Below, one piece after another: positions 17,152 through 26,069 of a DNA stretch of 64,000 nucleotides. The stretch lies in assembly GCF_038397775.1 (NCBI RefSeq), contig NZ_CP151650.1, positions 3,968,001-4,032,000 of the forward strand, written 5' to 3'. How positions within the stretch are numbered: position 1 is the first letter of the stretch; each line of letters starts with the position of its first letter. The notes under the pieces were generated by a model, which had not been told where the DNA came from, ran no database searches, and saw only the letters and a program-made list of their open reading frames with translations. The position numbers were made by a program, and so were the translations under genes. This DNA is from Pseudomonas sp. RC10. Lineage in GTDB: Bacteria; Pseudomonadota; Gammaproteobacteria; Pseudomonadales; Pseudomonadaceae.

Positions 17152-17491
17152 GAAGAATGGCTTCCGGGTCTGTTTCACAGTGGGCAATCACGTTCGCGAG
17201 CCATGGCGGGCGAACTCGACGGCAGTCTTTTTTATTGGGTGAAAACAACCGGACAGTGACTGAAGGTCTTCGCCTCCATGACTGCCCGGCCCGGTGTAAA
17301 GGTGGATCAGGTCAGCGGGTTGGACAATTGCTGTTTGGGCACAGGGTTGAGCTTATTCGGCACAGGGGCGTGGGGATGGGCGTTTGACCGCGGGGCGATG
17401 CGTTGATTATTTGCCGACTGCCCATAAACGGTGCGGTAGAACTGGGTCTGTAGCGGCACGTGTCCGGCTCAGACTCCGCAACACAGATGAA

Positions 17492-17588
17492 CCTCTGTGG
17501 GAGCGAATTCATTCGCGAATCGTCGGGACAGGCGACGCATCGTCTTCGTCTGAACTACCGCTTTCGCGAATGAATTTGCTCCCACAGG
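17492..17588. repeat. REPIN, GTGGGAGCGAATTCATTCGCGA type
   Basis: Inverted pair: CTGTGGGAGCGAATTCATTC and GAATGAATTTGCTCCCACAG. It sits in the 487-base gap (17152-17638) between the transporter and the LysR gene; the rest of that gap shows no gene. Confidence 0.85.
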
Positions 17589-17638
17589 TTGTGGCCCGAG
17601 TCAGGTGGCACATTCGCGGTGACCTGAAGGCCAAGCAA

Positions 17639-18538
17639 TCAATCCGGGGCCAACCCCTCCCAAATGCGCATCACCCGTTCGCTGCGATTGGCGCGCAAGC
17701 GGTGCAGCGAGATGTCGAAACCGATCTGCATTTCCAGCCCGCCCGCGATCACCAACTCCCCCGCTGCCAGCGCCTCTTTGACCACCATGCGCGGCAGCCA
17801 GGCCAGGCCACTGCCGCGCTTGGCCATTTCCAGAATGGCCTCGTAGGAGTCCGCTTGATAGATCATGCGCAACGCCAGCCGGTGGGGCAGCCGCGCCAGA
17901 TGCTGGGCCAACACGCCGCGCAAGGACAATGTCGGGGAAAACCCCAGCCACGGAATGCTCGACACATCACTGCTGGCGTCGATCAGAAACAGCGCTTGCC
18001 CCTGAGCATCCGGCGCGCTGACCGGGAGCAATTCTTCCCGGGCCAGCACCCGTGAATCGAAGCGTTCGCTGTCGATCAGAATACGCGTCAGCGGGCTTGA
18101 AAAAATCAACTGCAAGTCCACCTCTCCGGCGCTTAATTTGGTGATCGCTTCCTGCGCTCCGCCCGTCACCAACGACACCGGAAATACGCCGAACTGCGCA
18201 TGCAGCGACTGATACCAGTCCGGAAAAAACACGCTGGCCAAGGTGCGGCCCGTGGCGATGCGCAGCGGCTCGTCGCGGTTCATGCCGAGGTTCTGAAATT
18301 GCGCGCGGGCGGCCAGCAGCAGCTCCATCGATTGCGTCGCGGCGTCGAGAAACAGCAAGCCGGCCGGGGTCAGCGACAGCGGCTGTTTGCGCTCCACCAA
18401 CGGCACACCGACCCAGTCCTCCAGTGCACGAATTCGTCGCCCGAACGCTGGGTGGGTCACGCAACGATTTTCGGCTGCCCGGGACAAGCTGCGGGTCCGC
18501 GCCAGCTCAATGAAATCTTCCAGCCATTCCAGTTGCAT
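17639..18538 (-). CDS. LysR-family transcriptional regulator
   Basis: 299 residues. N-terminal LysR helix-turn-helix is RSLSRAAENRCVTHPAFGRR (about residues 16-35), slightly unusual with Cys and His in place of the common SQPA/S core. The LysR effector-binding domain follows. It lies upstream of the MHS transporter and aspartoacylase-like genes on the same strand and most likely controls them. Inducer unknown. Confidence 0.87.
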   Translation of the reverse strand: MQLEWLEDFIELARTRSLSRAAENRCVTHPAFGRRIRALEDWVGVPLVERKQPLSLTPAGLLFLDAATQSMELLLAARAQFQNLGMNRDEPLRIATGRTLASVFFPDWYQSLHAQFGVFPVSLVTGGAQEAITKLSAGEVDLQLIFSSPLTRILIDSERFDSRVLAREELLPVSAPDAQGQALFLIDASSDVSSIPWLGFSPTLSLRGVLAQHLARLPHRLALRMIYQADSYEAILEMAKRGSGLAWLPRMVVKEALAAGELVIAGGLEMQIGFDISLHRLRANRSERVMRIWEGLAPD

Positions 18539-18651
18539 CGAGTGTCCTGTTCAGCGTTGTCGGCAGATGAAGCATTTGCGCACAAGCGCCCGCCGTTGTC
18601 ATGGGGGCCGCGAAAAAACACAGGGGGGGGCGATCCGCCCGACGCTGCGCC

Positions 18652-19557
18652 TTAGGTGAGCCGCGTCGATGCCCAAGCCCGCACGGCGTCGGCGAACAAC
18701 CGCAAGGCCATGGGCGGGTGCCGGTTCGCCGGGTAGTACAAGCAGGTGCCGGGATAGACCGGACCCCACTCGGGCAGAAGATGCACCAGCCTGCCCGCTT
18801 GCAGATGCTCTTCAATTTGACCCAGCGGCAACCAGGCAATCGCGACGCCCGACAGCGCCGCCTCGATCATCACGTTGACGTTGTCCATGGTCAGCGGGCC
18901 ATCGACGTCGACGCTCGCGCTCTGCCCCAGGTATTCGAAATCCCAGCGAAACAGCGCCCCGCTGGCAAACTTGAAACGGACGCAGCGGTGTTGCTTGAGG
19001 TCATGGGGCACATCGGGCGCGGGGTGGTGCTGCAAATATTCGGGCGACGCCACCGCACCAAAATGCACATCGGCGCCAAACCTCACGGCGATCATGTCCT
19101 TGGGCACGTCTTCGAACACCCGGACACCGGCATCGAACCCCTCGCCGACGATGTCCACGAAACGGCTGTCCGCCACGAACTCGATGTGGATCTGCGGATA
19201 GGTTCGCAGGAAATCCGGCACCACATGGCGCACCAACAGCTTGATCGACGACTCCGAAGCACTGATGCGAATAGACCCCGACGGGGTGTTGCGCGCCGAG
19301 GTGACTTCGTTGACCACGTTGGTGAGGTCAGCGAGCAGTGGCCGCACCCCTTGCAACAGTTGCTCCCCCGCTTCGGTCAGGGCCACCGACCGGGTGGTGC
19401 GGTTGAACAGGCGCATCTCCAGCCGCGCCTCCAGGTTGCGCATCGAGTGGCTCAAGGCCGAGGGCGAAACCCCGAGCACCCGCGCTGCCCCGCTGAAACT
19501 CTGCTGTTCGGCGATGGCAATGAAAGCCGTCAATTCGGGCAAATCGGCGCGGATCAC
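18652..19557 (-). CDS. LysR-family transcriptional regulator
   Basis: 301 residues. Helix-turn-helix QSFSGAARVLGVSPSALSHS near residues 19-38, then a standard effector domain. This type often sits divergent from an aldo/keto reductase gene; just that arrangement is suggested here by a 12-codon remnant starting at 19654. Because the putative target is decayed, the regulator may now lack its local operon. A G8 run lies downstream near 18625. Confidence 0.87.
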   Translation of the reverse strand: MIRADLPELTAFIAIAEQQSFSGAARVLGVSPSALSHSMRNLEARLEMRLFNRTTRSVALTEAGEQLLQGVRPLLADLTNVVNEVTSARNTPSGSIRISASESSIKLLVRHVVPDFLRTYPQIHIEFVADSRFVDIVGEGFDAGVRVFEDVPKDMIAVRFGADVHFGAVASPEYLQHHPAPDVPHDLKQHRCVRFKFASGALFRWDFEYLGQSASVDVDGPLTMDNVNVMIEAALSGVAIAWLPLGQIEEHLQAGRLVHLLPEWGPVYPGTCLYYPANRHPPMALRLFADAVRAWASTRLT

Positions 19558-19653
19558 TTGTGAATTCCCCTCAGCGAGTCATGCAACGGTTGGCGAATTG
19601 TTGAGAAGCGTACAGGAATATAAGGTAGGTTGATCGTCACTGAGGAGTCGCAC

Positions 19654-19916
19654 CATGCAACAGCGCACATTGGGCAACAGTGGCCAGACCGCGCTCCGAC
19701 CTGATACCCAAGGACCGCAGCCCGATCACTGTTGCCGCGCTGATCACCCAGAAGCAGCCGGTGAAACTGACCTTCCACCTCAACCGCGCCATGGTCAACG
19801 GCCTGCCCCGTGAACAGGCCGCGGAATGGGTGACCCACTTGGCGTTTTACTTCGGCTGGCCGAAAGCGATGTCAGCTGTGCCGGTGCTCAAGGAGGTCTT
19901 CACGTCGCGCGGGTGA
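19654..19916 (+). pseudogene. Fused remnants: aldo/keto reductase start and carboxymuconolactone decarboxylase end
   Basis: ATG 19654 opens MQQRTLGNSGQT, the usual N terminus of aldo/keto reductases (next residues normally give a GLGC-M motif), but similarity stops after about 12 codons. From about 19690, in a different frame, the sequence reads SDLIPKDRSPITVAAL to FYFGWPKAMSAVPVLKEVF, the C-terminal half of a carboxymuconolactone decarboxylase-family protein. A large internal deletion that joined two neighbouring genes explains this best. Neither product would be functional, although the second part could be read from a GTG at 19680. Confidence 0.6.
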
Positions 19917-19969
19917 CGGGCCAACACTCAAATTATCGACCCCTCTCCTTCGCCCCCCCACGACGAGAG

Positions 19970-20368
19970 TCAGAGACGAAATCCTTTCCAACTGAGCCAT
20001 GCCCAATGGGCTGCAACAGGGATGCAGGACGCAGGCAGCCAGTAGATCGAAGGTGCCAACACCGCAACGCCCCCACCGTAACCGATCAATACGACCAACG
20101 CAGTCGCCAACGCCAGTCCCCACCACACTGCCTTTCCGGGCCGGTCCCACTGACCGGCAAACCTGTGATGAAGTACCAGCAGGGCGCCCAGTCCCCACCA
20201 ACCGATGATCATCATGATCATGACGGGAGGAGCGAAGACGGCGACAACCGTAAAAATGGCTGTAAAGACCATGTTGGGCCAGACGATGAGGTACAGAGAC
20301 AGCTTGACCACTGCCCCATGAAAGGATGACCTCATCTCCCCCGATACGTCTTGCACAGACTTAACCAA
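19970..20368 (-). CDS. Hypothetical four-helix membrane protein
   Basis: 132 residues from a TTG at 20368, overlapping the upstream gene by 8 bases; an in-frame ATG at 20335 is a possible start. Three or four hydrophobic segments (LSLYLIVWPNMVFTAIFTVV, PPVMIMMIIGWWGLGALLVL, AVWWGLALATALVVLIGYGG, SIYWLPASCIPVAAHWAWL). No motif recognised. It forms a two-gene unit with 20361-20714. Confidence 0.5.
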   Translation of the reverse strand: MVKSVQDVSGEMRSSFHGAVVKLSLYLIVWPNMVFTAIFTVVAVFAPPVMIMMIIGWWGLGALLVLHHRFAGQWDRPGKAVWWGLALATALVVLIGYGGGVAVLAPSIYWLPASCIPVAAHWAWLSWKGFRL

Positions 20369-20714
20369 GCGCCGCCCTTGCGCGCGCCTCGGAGATGGGC
20401 CTCAGGACAGGGTCCGAGTCCTGGACAAGGATGTACACCCACCAGCGATCAGGCGGGCTGCGCAAAATCAGGTGCACCGTGAAGGGACGTCCATGCGATC
20501 CGGTCACGCCGGGAATGGTGCTGTCCCGAAGTATTTCCACTTCGCGTATCCCGTGTTGTTCCAGGACACTCCGGAACAGTGGGTCGTTGCGCTGATGAAG
20601 CAGATGGATTTCGGTGCGGGTCGCCTGTTTGAGAGCAGCGACCACAGCCCACCCGCCGAGGGTGAGCAACAGAATGATCCAGCGGTAGTCGTAGAGCCCG
20701 TGCAAAACTTCCAT
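20361..20714 (-). CDS. Hypothetical protein with one N-terminal membrane anchor
   Basis: 117 residues from ATG 20714 (MEVLHGLYDYRWIILLLTLGGW), which places a single transmembrane segment at residues 10-30. The remainder is a small soluble domain with REVEILRDS, FTVHLILRSPPDRWWVY and a charged end. The longer open frame back to 20852 has no coding signal. It overlaps the next gene by 8 bases, implying co-expression of a small membrane pair. Function unknown. Confidence 0.5.
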   Translation of the reverse strand: MEVLHGLYDYRWIILLLTLGGWAVVAALKQATRTEIHLLHQRNDPLFRSVLEQHGIREVEILRDSTIPGVTGSHGRPFTVHLILRSPPDRWWVYILVQDSDPVLRPISEARARAALG

Positions 20715-21132
20715 GTTCTTTCTTATCGAGAGGACGTCAGGGTGACGGGCGTAGTTGCAAACGCCCGCCTTGGCAGAGAGAAAGCGATGGCACGGAGTAT
20801 CGAACAATGTGTCTCCCCTGAAAAGTCTCACGCACTGAGTCGGTCTGCGCAACGCACGCCCACATCACGAGGCGTTGGGCAAAATCCTTCTTTGTAGCCT
20901 TCTGGCTGGTCGGCGGCAGCGTGTCGAAATCCGACGCCGCCAACGTGCAGGCCGGCGCCGTAATATCAGCCTCTCTTCATGACCTGCGACGATAGTCGCC
21001 ATCGCTAAAGTGGATTAACCAGTTGGTACATGAATATGTTTTCATGTCGCCCGCTTGTGAACGGCCCCTCCGCGCGTGCCCTTTCTGCCGCCCTCATCCG
21101 CGAGGCTGGCTTTTTGCATTTCAGGTTTTTTG
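20715..21132. other. 418-base gap, divergent promoter region
   Basis: No gene supported. It holds the upstream regions of the membrane pair and of the broken OprB gene. An inverted ACCA-GT-TGGT lies near 21020, but it is short and not compelling. Confidence 0.35.
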
Positions 21133-22441
21133 ATGAGCAATCCTTCGCAATACCCCACAAACCCCGGCGCCCGCCGTGGGCTGTCGACCGCGCTGGTCGT
21201 CGGTTCCGTCATGGCAATGGCCGCCTCCTCGCCCACGCGAGCCAATGACTGGCTCGACCGCTCCACCCTAACCGGCGACTGGGATGGCAATCGCAGCCGC
21301 CTGACGGAGCAAGGGGTGAAAATCACGGGCGATTACAGCGGCGAAACGGTCTACAACGCCCATGGCGGCAAGCAGCGTGGCACGCGGTATTCGCAGAACG
21401 TCAAACTCGGCGCGCTGTTCGACCTTGGCAAGCTGCTGGACCTGGACAGCGGCGGCAAGGTGCAGTTGACGATCAACGATCGGCGCGGCAACGACGGCTC
21501 GGGCGATCTGGTCGGCAACCGGTTGCCTGTGCAGGAAAACTACGGCGGCTCTACACCCGCCTCACCGAGCTGAGCTACGAGAACACGCTGTTCACTCCGG
21601 CGCTGAACGTGAAGCTCGGCTACATGGCCATGGGCAACGACCTGGGCGGGCTGAGCAGCGGGATTTTGTGCAACTTCATGAACGCCGGGTTTTGCGGCCA
21701 TCCCTTGGCGATGTCCGGCGGCAGCGGCTGGAGCAACTACCCCAACGCGCATCTGGGCGGCATGGCCAAGTACCGGTTTAACCCGAATTTCGCGGTGCAG
21801 GTCGCGGCGTTCAAGGTGGATGCCGCGAGCAACGGTGATTCCAGTCGGGCGTGGCATGTCACGCCCAAGGACAGCACGGGCAACATCCTGCCGGTCGAAG
21901 CCCTCTACAACGTCCTCGGCGACCTGCCCGGCGAGTACCGCGTCGGCTATTACTACGACACCTCGGACGCGCCGCGCATCGGCACAGGCAAAGAGGTCGC
22001 AGGCCGCGAAGGCTCGTATTTCCTGATGGATCAGGCGGTGTGGAATTCGGACGCGGTGAGTGGCCGTAACGTCCACGTGTTCGGGCAATTCTCCAATGCC
22101 AGCGCAGCCGCTGCACCGTTTCGTCGCTGGTATTCGGCGGGTTTTGCGCTGAAGAAGCCGTTCGTTTCACGCCCAACGACACGATTGCCGTGGGTTACGG
22201 CCGCGCGGTGTTCAATTCGCGCAGCCGTGATGTGCAGGAGAATGCGGCCTTGGCCCGAGGCGAAGACTTCCCGGACTTGGCCAGCGGCGAGGGTCTGGTG
22301 GAGATGACCTACGGCGCTCAAGTGGCGCCATGGCTGACGATTCGGCCGTCGGTGCAATACATCATCGAACCGGGGGCGTTTTATGGGGAGGACATCGAGA
22401 ACACCTTGATTGTCGGGTTGCAGGTGAAGGCGACGCTCTGA
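21133..22441 (+). pseudogene. OprB-family carbohydrate porin broken by two single-base deletions
   Basis: The reading starts at ATG 21133 (MSNPSQYPTNPGARRG) with a signal peptide, then WLDRSTLTGDWDGNRSRL, the OprB N-terminal signature. Near 21548 the frame must shift (one base missing in GGCGGCTCTACACC) to continue as LYTRLTELSYENTLF. A second missing base near 22162 (CCGTTCGTTTCACG) is needed to continue as RFTPNDTIAVGYG and on to the tail VGLQVKATL. Intact it would be about 436 residues, normal for OprB, which passes glucose and related sugars. Either decay or sequencing error. Confidence 0.75.
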
Positions 22442-22457
22442 GCCCTACGCGTACAGC

Positions 22458-22544
22458 GTGAGCCGGCTTGCTGGCGAATGCGCCTGTCAGCAAGCTCATC
22501 CGCAACTGAACCACCGCTTTCGCCAGCAAGCCGGCTCCCACAGG
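22458..22544. repeat. REPIN, GAGCCGGCTTGCTGGCGAA type
   Basis: GTGAGCCGGCTTGCTGGCGA on the left pairs with CGCCAGCAAGCCGGCTCCCA on the right. It lies between the convergent ends of the broken OprB gene and the 2HCT transporter. Confidence 0.8.
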
Positions 22545-22574
22545 AACATCATCTGCCTCCGGCTATCGGCGCCG

Positions 22575-23936
22575 CTACACCGGCGGCAAATTCGCCAGTA
22601 TCAGCAACGCACCCATCACGGTAATCGCCCCGCCGATGCGGGTGGATATCTGTGCGAACGGCAGCAGTTGCATGCGGTTCGCGGCCGTCAGGATGGCGAT
22701 GTCGCCGGTGCCGCCCAAGCCGCTGTGGCAGCCGTTGACGATGGCGGTTTCGATGGGAAACATACCCATTTTCCGGGCAATCACCAGCCCTGTCAGCACC
22801 AGCGTCAGGACAGTCGTGGTGATGGTCAGCACATTGCCGATGTGAAACGCGGCCGTCAGTTCGCTCCAGTGAGTCACCGCGATGGAGTTGGCGAACAGCA
22901 GCGGGTACGTCACGCAGGTGGTGAAGAATTTGAACAGCACCTGCGCCCCGGCTTCCAGCTGTTGCGGCACGGCGTTGCAGAGTTTCAGCAGCACCGCGAT
23001 GAACAGCATGCACACCGGCCCCGGCAGGCCGAACAGCGCATGCAATAGCACACCGGCCAGGTACAGCGTGATCGCGCACATGCCCGCCGCGATGACTTGG
23101 TTGACCGTGTCGCTGTCGAAGCGCTTTTCCTTTTCCACGCCCGGTGCGGTGGCGTCCTGAAGCAGTTCGATCATCTGCAACCGCCCGTTACCGGTCAGGT
23201 GCGGAAAGCGTTTGCCCACCAGATCGAGGGCGCCGCACGCCATGATCGCCACGAGGTTGCCCAGCAGAATGATCGGCAGAAATTGCGCGAGGATCTTGCC
23301 CGAATCCATGCCAAGGATTTCGCCATACCCCACCGACAGCGGAATCGCGCCCTCGCCCAGCCCGCCACCCATCACCGGCACGATGACGAAGAACAACACC
23401 TGACGCAGTTCCAGCCCGCACAGCATGCCCACGGCGATCCCCGCGAGCAGCGCCAGCACCGAGCCCACCAGCAACGGCACGAAAATCTTGGCGAAGCCTT
23501 TGATGATCAGGTTGCGGTCCATGGTGAAAATGCTGCCGACCACCACCGCCGAGACGAACAGGTAAATGAAGTTGCTCGACTTGGTGAAGGTCGTGACCGG
23601 CGTGATGATGTCCTGCGGCACCCAGCCGAGGCTGACGATGTAGGACGGCAGGAACGCCGAGACAATCGCCGCGCCGCCGATCTTGCCGAAGAACGGCAGG
23701 CGCTTGCCCATCTCGCCACAGGTGGCGCCGCCCAAGCCGATGATCGCGATCATGGTCGGCAGGTCGGCCTTGATTTCCTTGGTCAGCAGCAACCCGGCCA
23801 CCAGCCCCAACAGCAGCAGGTAGACCGGCAATGGAATGAAGCTGATGCGGATGTCCATCAGGCGCCAGAACAGCGCATTGCGGCGTGGCTCGGACCCGGC
23901 CACGGCGGGCCGTGCCAGCGATTCGGCGTTATGCAT
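22575..23936 (-). CDS. 2-hydroxycarboxylate transporter (2HCT/CitS family)
   Basis: 453 residues, usual for the family, with about eleven hydrophobic helices. The two re-entrant-loop motifs are present: MGGGLGEGAIPLSVGY in the first half and SGLGGTGDIAILTAANRM in the second. Known members are Na+ or H+ coupled carriers of citrate, malate or lactate. It follows the CitE/HpcH-type lyase gene on the same strand (gap 60 bases), so the two likely form an operon that imports and cleaves a hydroxy-di- or tricarboxylate. Confidence 0.9.
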   Translation of the reverse strand: MHNAESLARPAVAGSEPRRNALFWRLMDIRISFIPLPVYLLLLGLVAGLLLTKEIKADLPTMIAIIGLGGATCGEMGKRLPFFGKIGGAAIVSAFLPSYIVSLGWVPQDIITPVTTFTKSSNFIYLFVSAVVVGSIFTMDRNLIIKGFAKIFVPLLVGSVLALLAGIAVGMLCGLELRQVLFFVIVPVMGGGLGEGAIPLSVGYGEILGMDSGKILAQFLPIILLGNLVAIMACGALDLVGKRFPHLTGNGRLQMIELLQDATAPGVEKEKRFDSDTVNQVIAAGMCAITLYLAGVLLHALFGLPGPVCMLFIAVLLKLCNAVPQQLEAGAQVLFKFFTTCVTYPLLFANSIAVTHWSELTAAFHIGNVLTITTTVLTLVLTGLVIARKMGMFPIETAIVNGCHSGLGGTGDIAILTAANRMQLLPFAQISTRIGGAITVMGALLILANLPPV

Positions 23937-23996
23937 GGGGAAACCTCGTCTTCTTTTATTGTTGTAGAGCGGTGTTGCCGGGGATGTGCAGCGCCG

Positions 23997-24860
23997 TCAG
24001 TGGGTCAGCAGCCCCGCCTGACGCGCCTGCTCCAGCACTTGCCGCGCGCGAATCACGAACGGCGCATCCACCATTTGCCCGTCAACCGTGTAAGCCCCGA
24101 CGCCTGCCGCATCCGCTTCGTCGGCGGCTGTCACAAAACGCTGAGCGCGGTCGATCTCTTCGGCGGATGGCAGGAACGCTTCGTTTGCCATGTCGATCTG
24201 GGTCGGGTGAATGCACGACTTGCCTGTGAAACCCAGCCGTCGGGCGTAACGGGCCTCTTCTTGATAGCCGTCGGGATCTTTGATGGCCGCGAACGCCGCG
24301 TCGTAGGCGGCGACGTTGGCTTCCCCCGCCGCCATCCGCACGCTCAATTGAAGTTGCCGGATGACAGCGGTGTCGCGACGGTCGATGCCCAACGGCTCCA
24401 ACAGGTCGGCGAAGCCCAGTTGCAGCCCCATGACCCTGGGGTGAGCACTGGCAATCTCGGCGGCCAGACGCAAGCCACGGGGGGATTCGATGTTGGCGAG
24501 AATGCGGATGTTGGCCGCTGACGGGTGCTGACGCTCCAGCCGCTCAAGGTCAGCCACCAGTTGCAAAATCTGCTCGGGGCTTTCGACTTTCGGCAGGTTG
24601 ATGATGTCCAGCCGGGTGCCGACCAGTGCTTCAAGGTCGGCGGCGTAATGGGCCGAATCCTGACCGTTCACCCGGACGACGATGGTTTTCCCGGTCGTCG
24701 GCAGATGCGCCAGAAACCCCGCCGATTGCGCGCGGGCCTCGGACTTGGCGCTTTCGGCGACCGCGTCTTCCAGATCAAAGCTGACGCCGTCGGCGCGAGA
24801 GGACAGGGCTTTTTCGAAGAGTTCGGGACGGGAACCGGGGACAAACAGTTTGCTGCGCAT
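23997..24860 (-). CDS. HpcH/HpaI aldolase/citrate lyase family protein (CitE-like acyl-CoA lyase)
   Basis: 287 residues from ATG 24860 (MRSKLFVPGSRPELFEKAL), the standard opening of CitE-like lyases. SFDLEDAV and the Glu in NIESPRGL give the Mg2+-binding acidic residues; GKSCIHPTQ is the conserved C-terminal substrate loop. Family activities include malyl-CoA, beta-methylmalyl-CoA and citramalyl-CoA lyase. There are no citF or citD partners, so it is not a citrate lyase complex; free CoA thioesters are the likely substrates, and a CoA-transferase gene lies across the divergent LysR gene. Confidence 0.85.
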   Translation of the reverse strand: MRSKLFVPGSRPELFEKALSSRADGVSFDLEDAVAESAKSEARAQSAGFLAHLPTTGKTIVVRVNGQDSAHYAADLEALVGTRLDIINLPKVESPEQILQLVADLERLERQHPSAANIRILANIESPRGLRLAAEIASAHPRVMGLQLGFADLLEPLGIDRRDTAVIRQLQLSVRMAAGEANVAAYDAAFAAIKDPDGYQEEARYARRLGFTGKSCIHPTQIDMANEAFLPSAEEIDRAQRFVTAADEADAAGVGAYTVDGQMVDAPFVIRARQVLEQARQAGLLTH

Positions 24861-25010
24861 GGGCGATTCACTCGATGACGACGGCGACCTGAAAGGCATC
24901 GCAACGTCGCGCCGGATGACAGGACCACGCCCCATACCCGGCATTGTTCTTGGAAGCCAGGTGCATGGCCCCGGCGCTATTGAAAGCCGGGTCCATATTG
25001 CAAAAGCGCA

Positions 25011-25028
25011 AAAGCTAACTAAAGTGCG
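25011..25028. promoter_or_regulatory. Putative LysR operator between the lyase and LysR genes
   Basis: AAAGCTAACTAAAGTGCG lies in the divergent region, followed at 25040 by TTTAGAATCC. The first element recurs as AAAGCTAGCTAAAACGC at 25959-25975, next to the reverse complement GGATTCTAAA. Shared elements in the two promoters flanking a LysR gene suggest its binding sites. Confidence 0.45.
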
Positions 25029-25062
25029 TATTTCTACGTTTAGAATCCAGAATTTTTAGACT

Positions 25063-25938
25063 ATGGACACGCGCTACCTCGACAGCTTCCTTCAAGTCGC
25101 CCAACTCGGCTCCACCGCCGCTGCCGCGCGCAAACTCAACCTGACCCCCACCGCCGTGGCACAACGGATTAAGGCGCTGGAGCACGAAATCGGCCAGCCC
25201 CTGCTCAGCCGCACCGGGCGCAACATGCAACTGACCGCCGCCGGTTCCGCGCTGTTGGGTCCCGCCAGTGAATTGCTGGTGCGCGCTCGCGATCTGCGCG
25301 CCATCGCCGCGCTGGACGCTGTCGCCGGAGAGCTGCGCATCGGCTGCATCACCACCGCCCTGGCCTATCTCGTCCCCGGCGTACTGGCGACGCTGATCGC
25401 CAATTACGAACACCTGCGCCCCCACGTGGAGCCGGCGTTTTCCACCGACCTGTACCGCAAGGTGCTGTCCGGCGAAACCGACATCGCGATGATGGTTGCG
25501 CCGCAATTCGAGCTGCCGAAAGAGTTCGTCTGGCGCCCGGTGCGCGACGAGCCGTTTGTGGTGCTTGCTCCCCGTCATCTCGCCGACGAGCACCCGCACA
25601 GCGTATTGCGCAGTCAGCCGTTCATTCGTTACCACCGCCGTTCATGGGGCGGCGTGTTGGCGGACCGCTACTTGTTGCAGGCAGGCATTCAGCCCCAGGA
25701 GCGCTTCGAAATGGACGCGCTGGACGCCATCGCCGCGATGGTCAAAGGCAACCTCGGCGTATCCCTCGTGCCGCAATGGCGGCCCATGCACGCGCAGTTG
25801 GGTGAACTGGCACAGATCCCGTTGCCCGGCGCCGGGCTGTACCGACCGATTGGTCTGTTGTGGAAACGCAATTCGGCCAAGGAGCGTTTGATCGAGGTGT
25901 TCTGCAAGGTGTTGTTCGAGCAACTGAGCGCGCAATAA
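25063..25938 (+). CDS. LysR-family transcriptional regulator of the organic-acid block
   Basis: 291 residues. The helix-turn-helix region is STAAAARKLNLTPTAVAQRI (residues 18-37), followed by an effector domain. It is divergent from the lyase/2HCT genes and immediately upstream of the CoA-transferase gene. Similar sequence elements lie in both promoters (25011-25028 and 25959-25975), which suggests it controls both arms. Confidence 0.88.
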   Translation: MDTRYLDSFLQVAQLGSTAAAARKLNLTPTAVAQRIKALEHEIGQPLLSRTGRNMQLTAAGSALLGPASELLVRARDLRAIAALDAVAGELRIGCITTALAYLVPGVLATLIANYEHLRPHVEPAFSTDLYRKVLSGETDIAMMVAPQFELPKEFVWRPVRDEPFVVLAPRHLADEHPHSVLRSQPFIRYHRRSWGGVLADRYLLQAGIQPQERFEMDALDAIAAMVKGNLGVSLVPQWRPMHAQLGELAQIPLPGAGLYRPIGLLWKRNSAKERLIEVFCKVLFEQLSAQ

Positions 25939-25958
25939 ATCCATTTTTTATGGATTCT

Positions 25959-25975
25959 AAAGCTAGCTAAAACGC
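25959..25975 (+). promoter_or_regulatory. Putative LysR operator upstream of the CoA-transferase
   Basis: AAAGCTAGCTAAAACGC, about 95 bases before the CoA-transferase ATG; the centre GCTAGC is itself palindromic. It partners with the site at 25011. The AT-rich stretch that follows (CATTTTATTTC) could hold the promoter. Confidence 0.42.
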
Positions 25976-26069
25976 ATTTTATTTCTCCATTACGCTGACC
26001 AGAATGGCTCCCATGTGCTGCATCGGAGCCTGCGTTGCCCGTCCAGCGATAACAAGATCGGAGAAACCC

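Noticed and set aside
18619..18632. Run of eight G near the end of the LysR gene at 18652
   Set aside because: Could be a phase-variable tract, but it lies outside the coding region and no promoter depends on it.
21015..21032. ACCA-GT-TGGT inverted repeat before the broken OprB gene
   Set aside because: Four-base arms are expected by chance, and no second copy was seen.
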